The notes: generated by a model from the letters alone, not told the origin. A stretch of DNA of 64,000 nt from Anthoceros angustus (GCA_010909165.1 MU008173.1:372001-436000); one strand, 5' to 3'. Counted from the stretch's first letter, positions 12,301 to 24,885 are shown. Program-made: numbers and translations.

Positions 12301-14150
12301 GTGGGAAGGTGGCATGGCAAGGCAAGGAGCCAACAATGGCATGCCACGTAGTCCCCTTCTTGGATGGAAGCACGGCGAAGGATGGTCCTAGCGCAAGTGA
12401 GGTGGGCACGCCTGGAGAATGCGGATTCAAGGAAGTGAGGTGGATGATCATCGCGTGAGGAGGCGGCGAGAGAGGTGTCGGGTCTTGGAGGAGCAACTTC
12501 AGCGGAGTCTTTGAGAGGACGATAGCGGCCGCAAGGGAGTGTCTCTAATAGGTGGGAGCTAACTGGAGCCGCTGCGCAGGAGAGAATCCAAAACTTTCGA
12601 GGAGGAATCGCCAGGCCGTGACATCGGAGGGAGGAGGAATTTGGCGTGAGTCCGGAGAAAGAGGACTGTGGTGATCGGGAGGAGCATGGTGGTGCTGCCC
12701 AAGAGGCCGACCGTGTGGCTGGCGAGAGAGAGGCCATTGGTCTTGTGGACCTTCTGTTCGGTGGCGATGGACAACCCCCAACAACGTGGGAGGAGGATGC
12801 CTGTGGAGGGGAGGAAACTGCTGCCCTGGGAGTGGAGACTGGTCTACTGGAGGAGGCGGTTGCGGAGGCGGGCCAAGGAACGCGTGCATATGATGGTCAG
12901 GAGGACGGTGAGGAGAAGGACACCAGTGTCAGGAATGATGGGGAAAGCGCGAGCAAGGAGGCAGATGTGGAGATGGCGGATGATGAGGTGGAGACGGACA
13001 TACCGACTACATTGCCACTACCTGAAATTGGAGAATTGATGGAGCGCGGTTGTGCCACTACCGAAATTGGAGAATTGATGGGCGTTGGCGGTAAGCCACA
13101 GCGTCATTGCCGTGTTGTGCATGGGCGTGGTGGAGTGTACATGGTGAGCGGTTATGCGATGGAGGTTGGGTGGAGAATGAGGAGTTGATGGTTGGTGCGA
13201 CGGTGATATGTAGGACGTGAGCTCTAAGTGATGTGTGTGCATGACGCAGGAAGAAGGGAAGGAAAGCTGGTGGAAGGTGAAGGCCATGTCGAAGGAAGGC
13301 ATGATACTAGTGGAGAGAAGGAAGATGGAGGAAAGGTGGCAAAGGGGGCGTCAACAAGTGATGGAGGCAACGTAGATGGTGGGGAACGATGGAGCAGCTG
13401 AGATGGTGGGGAACTGGATGTGGAGCGGGAGCGCTGAGAGATGGTGGGGAACCCGGATGTGGAGCGGAGCACCGAGAGATGGTGGGGAACTGGATGGATG
13501 AGAGAATGCGGAGCGCATGCAATGCAACTGGAAAACAACCGTGGCGGTGGGCCGTTTGTGGAGGGAATGTGAATGTTGAGCCATTTTCTTACGCTGGAGT
13601 CGCCAAGATGGGGTGGACCGGTGATGGTCAATCAACAAATGATGGAATTGGTATTCCCACCTTTATAGCCTAGCATTTACAGGGTCCTTCGCCGTGAAAG
13701 TGGTGATTGAGGCCTGGATAGGTCTAGGAAGTTGTGGAGGAACCACGAAAACAATGGTGTTGGTGCGAAGAGTCACCAAGTGACGCCGCAAGACGCATAT
13801 GGCCATATCACTTGGAAGACGATATGTTTGTAGATAAAGCCAATTGCATCGTGGCAACAAAGCCACCGATGTCGAAAGGGATAGAGGACGCTTGAACATC
13901 AAAATTCCAATTAATTTGTCAATAAAATCAAACACTTATATATGCAAGGTATGAGAGTGACGTAAGGGTTAGCACATACATATATTATATAAACAAGTCT
14001 TGACGCCTATATACATACATATACGTATACAAAGGAGGCATATAAATACACTAATATAATATAGAAGTATAACAGATGGATGTGTACATATATATGTACA
14101 CATACTTACACATACTTATGTCTTGAAGCCTATATACATATATATGTATA
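9381..14150. other. Interior of element A, no recognisable gene
   Basis: Several frames of 100-180 codons occur (for example 9805-10323 and 12646-13188), but none shows a domain I know and all have competing frames on the other strand. A 48-bp tandem repeat lies at about 13010-13095. 13960-14160 is AT-rich with TATACATA runs. The segment may include captured genomic sequence, as is common in non-autonomous CACTA elements. Confidence 0.5.
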
Positions 14151-14798
14151 CAAAGGATATGCAAAGGAGGTAAAATAGGAAGGGAAGGACAGGGAGAGAG
14201 AGGTCCTTGTTACAATCATGTTGCAAGAGGAAGAGGAAGAGTATAAAATGGTTGTGATAGGGGAGGTCCTTCTCACCATGATGGAGGAGGAGAAGTGAAA
14301 GAGTATAAAAGGGTGTGATAAGGGAGCAATAACTAGGGTGAGGTGAGAGGAGAGAGACCAAGCATTGTGTTAAGATGGGGTGAGAAGGTGGACAAGAAAT
14401 TGACACCCTGAACACCAAGCCACCAAAGAGTGTTGCAATTTTGAAGTGGTACATGAAGTGAGAGACCAAGCATTGTGTTAGGATGGTGGGAGAAGGAAGA
14501 GAAAAAATGGACCAACTTAACACCAAGCCATCAAAACATGTTGCAAGTTGGAAGTGTTACATAAAATTGCAACACGACTGTAATAAGGCGGTGGGAAATT
14601 ATTAATAATGCTTGTGAGAGAGGGGTGTACCGGAAGGGTGAGGTGGGAAGAGAGAGTGCAGTTCGTGTTAAGATGGTCGCACCAAACGGGACAGAACTAA
14701 CAAACTTAATACCAAGCCTCGAAAATATGTTGCAATGTGGAAGTGTAACAAAAAATTGCAACATCAACTGTAACATGGGGTGCCCTTTTCTAGTAGGG

Positions 14799-15009
14799 CA
14801 TGTGAAGGAGTGTCTACCATGTCAGCAGACCAAGTTCGAACACAAGCCACCTGCTGGTCTGCTTATGCCGCTGCAAGTTCCAGAGATGAAATGGCAGAGC
14901 AGAGCTTGCGACTTTGTCACCTGCCTGCCCAAGACCAGGAAGGGACATGATGCCATGTGGGTCTGCATCGATAGGGTCACCACGCTAGCGCATTTTATTC
15001 CTGTGAAGG
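14799..15009 (+). pseudogene. Gypsy integrase core fragment between elements A and B
   Basis: This 0.2-kb island continues the integrase frame broken at 3053. It supplies the two zinc-binding cysteines (ECLPCQQTK), a chromovirus-like linker (HKPPAGLLMPLQVPE) and the first part of the catalytic core (DFVTCLPKTRKGHDAMWV, with the following D and AHFIPVK). It ends at AGG (15007-15009), the target site of element B, and resumes after 26631. Confidence 0.85.
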
Positions 15010-15675
15010 CACTACTACACATCGGGTGTTTTTATGACGAGAGCATTACAACGTTGGGTGCTTCGCGTTATAACTCGCGTCATATGGCATATGATGGGTT
15101 CCCCGACTCATCTTGGGTGGCCTTTAAAATACTCAAAGTACAACGCGAAGCAAAAACGTCATTTAGTTGACATACCTCCGGAAAACTTTCCCACCCGAAC
15201 CGTGAACGCGAATCTCACCGGGACTTACCGGGATGAGCCATCAGTTAGGGTTCCATGTTGGGGCTCGGTTCTTGTATGCATGTGCGATAACGGGTTCCAT
15301 TGGCAGGCTGGACAATGGCGGGCCGGAGAAGGTCGGTGTCAAGTGGCGTGCGCGCTGGAGGAGGCTTTCGGCCTTGCCTGCAGATTGCATTCAAGTTTTT
15401 GGGTTTGGAGTTTGTCCTACACAAGTGCTGGGAGCCAGTTGGGCGTGGTGGTCTCAAGTATGTTCGATCTAACTTTGATGAAAAGGCAATCCGAGAACAA
15501 AGATGATCGCGCACTATCTCATGTGTTGAATCAACGGGTTGCACAATCCCAGGCCGCGATGAGAAACGGTGCGATACAAAGTCCAGCCATGTACGAACCA
15601 AGGACGATCGGAATTAAATCCCGATATCATACCATGGACGGAGAGGCGCCAAAGCTAAACCCGCGTCATGTCAGG

Positions 15676-17437
15676 TTCGATTCTGATGTGCCTTCCCGGA
15701 CATGGATGTCAGCCATGCGATGCCGCCGGGAGGCGTGATGGGGTTCCAGCGTGGCTGCCGATTGTCAGTCATTGTACATGAGGACAATCGTCCAAAAATC
15801 CTTGGGGGGTTGGGTTCTATCCATCCGGAGTCTTCACGCTTGGACACAGATCCCACTCCCACGACGGGCCCGCCGAATCGACACGCTTGTAGGATCGAGA
15901 TGGGTGCGATTAGATTACCAGGCCATCGCCTGCTAGTCTAATTGCACCCATCTCGGTCACCGCCTGCTAATCTAATTGCACACACCGGTCATGGACATGT
16001 GGGTTGAAACGTGCGGTGCCCGAATGAACGACAGAGACGCATTGTTCCAACAATGTGTCTCCAACGCACCATACAATTATACATTGATTAACAAGCCGCG
16101 CAACCACTTACATGGCAACAATCCACATTCAAAAAGTCGGTGAGAAGGCAATGCATATTTAACGAGGCCACATACCCACAAGTCGGGTAAACTAAAATGC
16201 TGCCGACTAGGTGCATAACCGCTATCGCCACGCTCAAAACAAAGCCATGTAGGGTGGCGCCCGCGCCATTCCTATCCGATTGTGGCACATCACCGCTAGT
16301 ATTGGATGTCCACTATCGGTGAAGAACCTCAACATCAATCGGGCGTGAGGGCATGCGGGCGAACTTAAATGCAAATGCATTCCGGCCACAATGCATCCTC
16401 TGGCCCACCAATACAATGGCATGTCTCGACGATCAAGTCGCAAGCATCAAGAACGGTGCTTTGCTTCATTCGTGCCCACTGTGGAATAGCACACTAGGTG
16501 CTCATCCGACAGGTAAAGGCAGCCTCTCAAAGATGCCCAAAGACAAACCAAAACATCCATGGCCTTCTTCATGATCTTCTCAGCCGATGGGCTTGCAAGT
16601 GACACGCAAAAGGAGCGCATGGCGCCATCAGTCCACCTGGTGAGCCGCTTCTTGTCCCACGGAGGTCCCACGTAGCGTTTGAACAAGCCGGCCCCATTCG
16701 AATTCCTCGGGTTGTCGAACTCGCCTGATGTCATCTCTCGAGGAAGGGCGTTCACCCGGATGCGCCCGCCAGTGTGCTTGGAGGTGGATCAACGCGGTTC
16801 CCGCTCCACAGAGCACGTCGAACTTCGGAGAGCAAGCTGGGACAAAAAGCCGTGTCGCAGAGTTCCAATCTCCACAACAACCGAGACGCGCAAAATGTGA
16901 TCCCCTCATCTCCTCCACAATGTCAACCACATGCGCACCCTCCTTAGCGCCAAAGATGTGCAGCCCCAGCCGGTTCCGCAGCAACCCACCAATTCTTACG
17001 TCCCATTGATGGAGTTCCTGCCTCAATGGCAAAGGGCCTCCGTGCACGCAGGCGAGGCGTCGTAATCCTCTCCAAAGCATTCAAGCTCCGGTGCTCGCTA
17101 CTTGCATCACCCATCGTCGAGCCCGAGTCCAAATGTCGGAACATCGACCTCTGCGATTCGGTATGCCTTGGCGCAAACATAATCACGGCGAGGGAGCATG
17201 TTCCCATATCCACACCTCTTGGGCACGGGCGTCCATCCAACAATGTGCGCTGCCTCACATTACGCCCCGATGGCGCAGAGTCATTTCCGCTAGTGTCCGC
17301 TTACGGGAGTTCGTGCCTCGCAGAGCCACGCGCTTCATCGCATGGCCCTCGACTATGCCCCCCCATTATGTTTACGACACCACGGCCGGACGCAAGGATT
17401 CTCCGATCGCTTGGCTCGAGGAATGCGGAATGTCGAG
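15676..17437. repeat. Tandem duplication 3, first copy (1.76 kb, inside element B)
   Basis: Begins TTCGATTCTGATGTGCC and is followed directly by a second copy at 17438-19176. No conserved protein is recognisable; short frames in both strands are interrupted differently in the two copies. Confidence 0.8.
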
Positions 17438-19176
17438 TTCGATTACGATGTGCCTCCGGACATGGATGTCGACCATGCGATACCGAGGCGTGATGGGGTT
17501 CAGTGGCTGCCGATTGTCGATCATTGTACATGAGGACAATCGTCCAAAAATCCTTGGGGTTGGGTCTATCCATCCGAGTCTTCACGCTTGGACAGATCCC
17601 ACTCACGGCGGGCCCGCTTTTCGCCCGACACGTTGGCAGGTAGGGCGACGAGATGGGTGCGATTAGATTACCAGGCCGCGCTGGTCTACCCATCACCATC
17701 TGCCTAATCTAATTGCACCGGGTCACGGACATGTGGTTGAAACGTCACGGTGCCCGAATGAAACGACAGCGTTGTTCCAACAATGTGTCTCCAACGCTAC
17801 CATACAATTATACATTGATTATTTGCCGCAACCGCCCCATGGCAACAATCACATTAAAAAAGTTCCTGAGAAGCCAATGCATATTTAACGAGGCCACATA
17901 CCCACAAGTCGGGTAAACTAAAATCTTACCGACTAGGTGCATAACTGCTATCTGCCACGCTCAAAACGCCATGTAGGGTGGCCTTTCGCCATTCCTATCC
18001 GATTGTGGCACATCACACGCTATTGATGTCCACTATCGCGTAACTCAACATCAATCGGGCGTGCGGGCATGCGGGCGAACTTAAATGCAAATGCATTCCG
18101 GCCACAATGCGGATCCTGCGTCCACCAATACAATGGCAAGTCTCGGGCGATCAAGTCGCAAGCATCAAGAACACGGTGCTTTGCTTCTTCATCATCACTG
18201 TGGAATAGCACACTAGGTGCTCATCCGATTGTAGTGAAAGGCGACCTCTCGGCATGCCCGGCCCAAAACATCCATGGCCTTCTTCATGATCTTCATGGCG
18301 ATGGGCTTGCAAGTGACACGCAAAAGCAGGCGCATGGCGCCATCAGTCCGATCCACAGTGAGCCTTCTTGTCCCACGGAGGTCCCACGGTAGCGTTTGAA
18401 CAAGCCCATTCATTAATTCCTCGGGTTGTCGAACTCGCCTGATGTCATCTCTCGAGTAGGAAGGGTTCACTCGGATCGCCCGATTGTGTGCTTGGAGGTG
18501 GATCAACGCGGTTCCCGCTCCACACGACGTCGAACTTCCCGAGGCGGCGGGACAAAAAGCCGTGTCGCAGGAGTTCCAATCTCCACAAGCAGGGCGTTCG
18601 GCAAAAGCAGTCCTCATCTCCTCCACAATGTCAACCACATGCGCACCGGCTCCTTAGCGCGGCCCGATGCGAGGCCCGGGTTCGCGCAGCAACCCACCAA
18701 TTCTTTCGTCCCATTCATGATGGAGTTCCGTCTCAATGGCAAAGGGCCTCCGTCGTGCACGGCAATGCGAGCGATGTCGTAATCCCTCTCCAAAACATTC
18801 AAGCTCCGGTGCTCTGCTACTTGCATCACCCATCGTCCAGAGCCCAGAGTCCAGATGTCTGGCACTTCGACCTCTGCAGTTCGGTATGCTTTGGCGCAAA
18901 CATAATCACCAGATGCGAGGGCGGGAGCATGCTCCCAAATCCACACCTCTTGGGCACTGGGGCGTCCATCCAACAATGCGTGCGTCTCACATGCGCTCGG
19001 GTTCCATGGCGCAGAGTCATTTCCTGGTGTCCGTCGGTGGGAGTTCGTGCCTCCGGCGGCCCACGGCGTTTTCTTCATTGCTCCTCGACTATGCCCCCGT
19101 TAGCCATGTTTGCACCGCCGGACGCAAGCAAGGACTCTCCGATGGCTTCGGCTCTGAGGGAATGCGGAATGTCGAG
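17438..19176. repeat. Tandem duplication 3, second copy
   Basis: Direct repeat of 15676-17437. Blocks of tens to hundreds of bases match, separated by indels of one to ten bases. The end (GGAATGCGGAATGTCGAG) matches the end of copy one. Confidence 0.8.
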
Positions 19177-19239
19177 GACACTGTGTAGTAGGGGCTTCTT
19201 CGCCTTGCCAAGCGTAACTATGGAGTGGGAGTGGCGGCA

Positions 19240-19651
19240 TCTGACTTACATGGTGTACCTCAAGTACCTCCAAGTTTGGCATGCAGATGGAATATTCCTC
19301 AAAATGCTAAGAACAATCCGGATTACGGTTGCAAGCAGACCCTCCCCGCCCCAACCCCGCCTCCACTTGGGGAGTGATTTCGCCCTTTCCCATTTGCGGC
19401 CCGCCGACGCCGTCATGGTTCACCCAATGAGGAATCGTGAAATTCCAACAGTTTACTGCTTGTGCCCCGATTGCACTCCAACGAGTAGGAGGGTCCGGGG
19501 TGACATTGCTATACGCCACGCTCGTCACCATCAGTTGTTGCGTCGAATTCAGTGGGTTAGCTCAAGCCAGCATAGTGTCCATGTCCTAGCCAAGCACCGG
19601 GTGCTCACATTTCATGGTCCTTGCAGGGTCGACCTGGGAGAAGGCAAATAG
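19240..19651 (+). pseudogene. Possible N-terminal part of the CACTA transposase
   Basis: A frame upstream of the recognisable Tnp2 region includes IPTVYCLCPDC followed some residues later by histidines (RHARHH). This spacing resembles the Cys/His-containing transposase-associated domain that precedes Tnp2 in plant CACTA proteins. The match is weak; I base it on the cysteine-histidine pattern and its position 0.6 kb before the Tnp2 core. Confidence 0.3.
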
Positions 19652-20191
19652 ACCAACAGAGAGAGGTCGCTCCGGGCAATTGCCACGATGCAGGGCATTT
19701 GGCGTTGGAATGGGGAGTTATGCAAGGTTCGCCTCTGGTTGATGTTGCTCCACCCGCGCTACCATGGACAGGTGACGAGGCGAATGGTCGACACAAGGGC
19801 CCACGACCGAGATCCTCGCGGGCTACGGTCGATGGAGGTGAAGACAGAGCTGAGGGGTGCTATCGGTGATTCGCGAGTCCGTGAGGTCGCTTCACCCGCC
19901 ACCTAATCATGGAAGTTGGATGCTCGTGAACAAGAGGAGGCGGCGACAATGACTGACTGGCCAACGCTGTAAACCGCCAAGGCATGCATGAAGATGAATT
20001 GAGCCTCTTTTGACATTGACGGCGCCAAGTGATCAAAGTCGGATTTCCGCCACAATAGCTCGCTTCATGTCCAAGAGTCGTTCAACATCTCGATAATGAA
20101 CAAGATTTTCTATGTGATACACTGCTTTTGCCCAAGCCGAACACGCTTCCAAGTAGCGCGAAGCACATAAGATCCCGCCACCTATCTCAAA

Positions 20192-22478
20192 GTGTCGCAT
20201 CGCCTGTGCCGCGATTGTAGTATATCGGGTGACAGAGTCGCAACCCACGCCACCGATGCGACTTGCGCGCAGACTGTGAGTAGGCGGAACAACCGAGTGC
20301 CTTTTAAGACATTCTTTCACTTCCCACTTCTACAGCGGCTCCAACGGCTTTTCAAGTGTCCGACCTCGCAAGTGAAATGACATGGTGGGCAAAGAACCGC
20401 AGTCCGGATGGGAAGCTGAGGATTTTAGCAGATACGCCGGCGTGGAGAGTACTTGATGGCGTGGATGATTTTGGCAATGACCATAGAAACCTTCGTCTCA
20501 GCATTGCAACAGATGGGGTGAACCCCAGCGGGCATCGATCAAATGCAAAATCAATCTGGCCTGTTATGTTGATCATTCATAACCTTCCTCCTTGGGTGTC
20601 GACGAAGAAGGAGAGGATACTCTTATCTTTGATTATCTCAGGTCCACGCCAGGTCCCAAACTTTGATGTTTACCTCGAGCCATTGATTTCAGAATTATAG
20701 CAATTATGGCATGGCATCCCTTGCGAGGATTACAGCAAGCCCGTAGGCGATCCAACCCGGCATTTCACTCTCAGGGGAGCACTTATTATGGCCACATGTG
20801 ACTACCCTGGACTAGGGACGTTGTTTGGGCTTCAGGTCAGGGGAAAAGCAGCTTGTATTGAGTGCGGTCTGGGTCTTGGTGCGAGGTGGTCTGCAGATCT
20901 CGACAAATGTTTGTTTGAGGGGCATCGCAGGTGGGTGCCGGGCATGGATGACCCACGGATCGAAACCGCGAGGCTTTCAACAACAAGCCGAGGGTCGCGC
21001 TCACTGCACCGTGGACGTAATTGCGGAAATGGAGCGTTGGAGCATTGCAGTGCCCCGGGGCACGACATGGCGTATGGGGTGACTAGGATGGTCTAATCTT
21101 GCGTGCTTTGCCTTACTTGTGTTTTACACACAATTATGGCATGGCATCCCTTGCGAGGATTACAAGCCGTAGGCGATCCAACCCGGCATTTCACTCTCGG
21201 GGAGCACTTATTATGGCCACATGTGACTACCGGGACTAGGGACGTTGTTTGGGTCTTGGTCGAGCGACTTGTATTGAGTGCAGTGCAGGTCTTGGTGCGA
21301 GGTGGTGCAGATCTCGACAAATGTTTGTTTGAGGGGCATCGCGGTGGGTCGGGCATGGATGACCACGCCGTCGAAACCGCGAGGCTTTCAACAACAAGCC
21401 GAGGATCGTGCGCCCAATTCGCACCGTCTTGGGGCGTAATTGCGGAAATGGAGCGTTGGAGCATTGCGTGCACGAGCACGACATGGCGTATGGGGTGACT
21501 AGGAATGGTCTAATCTTGCGTGCTTTGCCTTACTTGTGTTTTACACACAAATTATGGATAAAGGACATTATGCATGTGGAGGTAAATAAGCGCAAAGCAA
21601 TATGGTCCACCTTAAGTGGCAAAAGTGACACCATTGGCTGCAGGGCGGATTTGGAAGAAATTGACTCAAAGCCCTGGCTATGGGCAATGGAGGATGAGGA
21701 TGCTATGCAGCTGCCTGATGCCTCGTATGTCCTATTGCCAGGTGATTTCCAGGCAGTCAAGGATGAAATAAGAGATATGAGGCCGCCTACCGGTTTCGGG
21801 GCAAACTTGAAGGCGTGTTTTACTGGCCCGAAAGTCACTGGAATGAAAAGCCATGATTGGCATTGCATTGCTGCGATTATCTCGCCCATTGCCTTGCGGG
21901 GCCGTTTGCCACCTCGCGAGTTCCAAGTTGTGAAGCGCCTCGCCGGGATGTATAGATGGTTGTGCTCCAAGGAGATTGCAGTCGCCGATATTCCGCGGAT
22001 GAAGTTGGAGGTCATAGACATCATGGTGTCCTTGGAAATGCACATGCCATCAACTTTCTGGAATAGCATGCAGCATCTTATTATACACCTTGTGGACGAA
22101 GTAGAAACGCATGGAACGGTTCATTGCCGCTGGATGTACCCTGTGGAGCGGTACATGCAGGTGCTAAAAAGCCATGTTCGTCAAAGGGCAAGACCGGAGG
22201 GGAGCATGGCCACTGGGTATGTGGCCATGGAGGCCATGCATTATGCGAGTGAATATCTGGCAGGCATACTTCCTGAGCATGCCACACTATATCGTAGAAA
22301 TTGCCATTTGCACAAAGAGGAGTTGTTGGTTGGGCAAGCAAAAAAGACACTCCACCGACCAGCGCCTTCATTGGTACCTACCATCAGATTCAAGTCCTCG
22401 CCAATGAGAAGTAGACACGCTATGGAGGGCTCGGATGGCGTGGATTTCATGATGTGGTTGCAGAGTCCTTGCGGGTAG
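20192..22478 (+). pseudogene. Degenerate Tnp2-type CACTA transposase with DUF4218 region
   Basis: Transposase_21 (Tnp2) features appear in order: FHFPLLQRLQRLF (about 20313-20355), MTWW, a DGVNPSG turn, LPPWVSTKKER, and DVYLEPLISEL at 20670-20697, then a HFTLRGALIMATCDYPG segment and a Cys-containing region. The DUF4218 domain follows at about 21840-22330, with GMKSHDWHCI, LPPREF, HLVDEVETHG, RWMYPVERYMQVLK and RARPEGSMATGYV. This enzyme family cuts CACTA ends. Damage: a frameshift near 20355, an in-frame TAG at 20698, a 0.42-kb internal tandem duplication (20701-21549), and loss of frame near 22440. The DUF4218 part is still open for over 300 codons, so decay is recent or partly due to sequence errors. 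Confidence 0.88.
20701..21549. repeat. Tandem duplication 4 (0.42 kb) within the transposase
   Basis: 20701-21130 is repeated at 21131-21549, both starting with AATTATGGCATGGC. The second copy has lost many one- to seven-base pieces relative to the first. Only one copy would be expected in an intact Tnp2 gene. Confidence 0.85.
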
Positions 22479-22499
22479 ATGGGCTGACCACCGAACGAT

Positions 22500-22886
22500 G
22501 ACGTCATAGCTCTGTCGTGGGGCCCAAGGACTGTTGTGAAGAGTTATCGAGGCTTGAATACAAGGGGGTACCATTTTAGATCACTGGGCGGTGATGAAGG
22601 TCGGACATCCACTCAGGATAGTTGGGTTTACGGGTCATTTGAGATGGTAGGTGCCAGTGAAACAGCTGAGTTCTTTGGCCGGATATTGGAGATCCTTGAA
22701 GTGGAGTGTGAAGGAGGAGACTTTCAGACAATCATATTGAATGTGCATTGGTACCAATGTTCGGTGACGAAAGAGCCACCATCCATGGTGCGTGATTTCA
22801 GCGGGTTCTGGGGAGTTGACACCAGGTACCCGTACCGGTATAATCGGAACCATCAAACAGGGCCCTACACTTTCCGGCGCATGTAA
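22500..22886 (+). pseudogene. DUF4216 region of the CACTA transposase
   Basis: The segment encodes ALSWGP, VVKSYRGLNTRGYHF, TQDSWVYGSFEM, a FFGRILEILEVECEGG stretch and a HWYQC segment, the order found in DUF4216, the C-terminal domain after DUF4218 in CACTA transposases. The frame is open to a stop at 22884-22886. It is out of frame with the preceding 22478 stop, so it was joined originally by an intron or has been separated by a frameshift. Confidence 0.8.
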
Positions 22887-23428
22887 CTCAAGTGTTTGCT
22901 CATCGGGATGTAATGCCTGGCAAACAGGCGTGGATGATATGCACACCAGTACCTGCCAGGTGGGACCGCTCGTGTGAGCCCTTAGAAGCATAGACCCGGG
23001 TGTTCTAACAGGCGTGGAGGATATGCACAGCTTGTATTGCCAGGTGGGACCGCTCGCGCGGGCCCTTAGAAGCAGGAAAGTACCATGCTCTAACCTCCAT
23101 TATGACACGACGCCTGCGGTGTGTGTAAGGTCTCGATCATAAACAATGATGATAGAGAATGGCATACATGTGCGGAGTGTATACCATTTTGACCACTCAC
23201 CGCTCGCTCGCTTAACGCTTGCTCCGCAAGTCACTCCTTGTGCCACGTTTGGATAGAAGTAGTATCTACAAGTCGGAGTCCGAGTTTAGAAGCCGGACCA
23301 TCCACCATGCGAGCTTAAGAATACTAAGCAATTTGGCATGCTATTTCGCCAAAAACACTTCACGTCCTTGAATAAAGACCACAATTGGGCTTCCGAGTCG
23401 TTCTAGTAGGCACTTTGGTCCTCTAGGA
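22887..23428. other. Spacer between the two element-B genes, with a 70-bp direct repeat
   Basis: Two imperfect copies of a 68-72 bp sequence lie at about 22917-22988 and 23007-23074 (shared AGGCGTGGA, ATATGCACA, CCAGGTGGGACCGCTCG and CCCTTAGAAGCA). The rest holds nothing I recognise; it may include the 3' end of the transposase transcript and the promoter of the next gene. Confidence 0.55.
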
Positions 23429-24885
23429 ATGGCGGAGTGGGACGTCGATGGGACCGAGTTGGAGCTTGCATTGCAGCTTAGCTTGTACGATGGTGTCGCG
23501 AGGAATTACACCATTGGGTGCCCGGGGACGGTGGCAAGCAATTGTTGTCACCGTGAGAAGAGGGCTGAAGCGGCAGAGCAAAGGCGGAGCACGGCGATGA
23601 AATGCTCCACTGCGAGCATTGGTGTGGACCGGCCAGGCATCACGCCTTTGTCAGACGCCAGAAGTGACAGTGGATGTGTTCAAAATTCTTTTCCGGACAG
23701 TGTGCATGCAGGAAACGTGGTACTGCGGCCATCTCTGGAGGCAACCCGTGACCAAGATGCGAGCCCTCCGGAGCAGGGCAAATTTACGCCAAGCCCGGTT
23801 AGGGCCGCAACCTTAACAAGGGTTCCCATAGAAGGCCCTTGGAGGAAGAGGAGGAGATTACGCCAGTGTGGCGATCGCAAACAGCCAGACGCCGGGGGCG
23901 CGTTGATGATGACGACAAGGTGACGACGCACCATCCACCCACTTTACGCCCCTTGTCGGTGTCCCTGTTCATATTTGGTGACGCTCGCTCTTGTTTAATT
24001 GCAAGGGCACTCCGTGGTGTCGACGCGCAGAGACAATGGTCGAAGGGGACCATTGTTGATGAATTATTGTCCGGAGGACATGTAGGCGACGAGACGGGTG
24101 TGTATCCGATTGAGGTCGATGGCGATTACGAGCATGGGACGGGAGAGGGATACTGCGAGGATGATTTTGACGAAGACCTGGAGGCAAGCACTTGGAGGCG
24201 GTTTGCGGAGGCAGGGGGAGACATCCCAGAACCAGTCCCGCCTACTGTTCAAGCTTTTTACAATATTTTGCCCACAATTGCACTAACAGATGTGTTGAAG
24301 GCAGTTGCTAGGGTGCATGGGAGTCACAAGCTGCTACCTGAAGCAACGCGAATTTGCTGCGAGGCCAAATCGCTACTTGGTAGCGATCACGTGGACGAGG
24401 AAGCCATATTTGGAGGTGTTGGAGGGGACACAAAGAGCACCTTCCACAAGCGGATCACAGAACTGATTCACTCAAGGTGCACTATCTTGAAGCCATGGTC
24501 GAAGCACACAGCCGAGTTTCGAGCGGAACTTGTGGATGCTGCGCAGAGGACTTGTCCAAGTGTCACGAACCGAGACTTCATCAACCACCAGTTCTCTGTC
24601 TCTTCCAGGCAGTGGAATTTCCAGGCTTTGAAGCGCGTGAAGGTGGCGGCCGCTCAATTGCGAGTATGGGAAGGTGTTGGACCACGATATCGGACTAGGG
24701 TCCGTGGGTATCGGCGCGTGGCGGGAGGCGTGGAGTTTGGAGTGCGAGAGCTTGCAAGGGGTGGAGGTGTGTGGCCTCGCCCACAGGCCACACCACAAAG
24801 ACGCTGGATGGATAAGTATAAGGGTGCAGGATGCAACCCTTTTGGGCGTGGTGGAGCAAGAGGCCTCCCAAGGCTTTTCACATGA
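23429..24885 (+). CDS. Second (accessory) gene of CACTA element B, two exons
   Basis: I read exon 1 at 23429-23919, an 86-nt intron with GTGACG donor and TTGCAAG acceptor (23920-24005), and exon 2 at 24006-24885, giving a 456-residue protein. Joining the exons keeps one frame and removes the stop that ends each side alone. The N-terminal part is Ser/Thr/Arg-rich, with a basic patch WRKRRRLRQ that could be a nuclear localisation signal. An acidic stretch (CEDDFDEDLEAS) precedes a mostly helical region with Cys and His residues. I recognise no domain. By position it corresponds to the TNPA-like accessory gene of En/Spm elements, but no sequence similarity supports that. Confidence 0.55.

Larger units (their letters stand above)
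3054..14798. mobile_element. Element A: 11.7-kb CACTA-like (CMC) DNA transposon
   Basis: Terminal inverted repeats of about 39 bp with four mismatches begin CCCTACTAGAAA at 3054 and end TTTCTAGTAGGG at 14798, flanked by a 3-bp CAT duplication (3051-3053 and 14799-14801). The ends fit the CMCWR consensus of the CMC superfamily. Both subterminal regions (about 3060-3330 and 14190-14790) are packed with TGTTAC/GTAACA and TTGCAAC/GTTGCAA motifs in both orientations, typical CACTA transposase-binding regions. Removing the element with one CAT rejoins an open integrase frame, so the insertion boundaries are firm. I recognise no transposase inside, so it is probably non-autonomous. Confidence 0.85.

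Noticed and set aside
12216-13188. Overlapping 114-180 codon frames on both strands
   Set aside because: Composition-driven (purine-rich on plus, Pro/His/Ser-rich on minus), no domain, inside a transposon.
18488-19651. A 387-codon open frame
   Set aside because: Most of it lies in the second 1.74-kb tandem copy and is broken in the first copy; only its last part resembles transposase sequence, noted separately.
21093-21498. Minus-strand frames over the transposase duplication
   Set aside because: The plus strand carries the Tnp2 homology; the minus frames are shadows.
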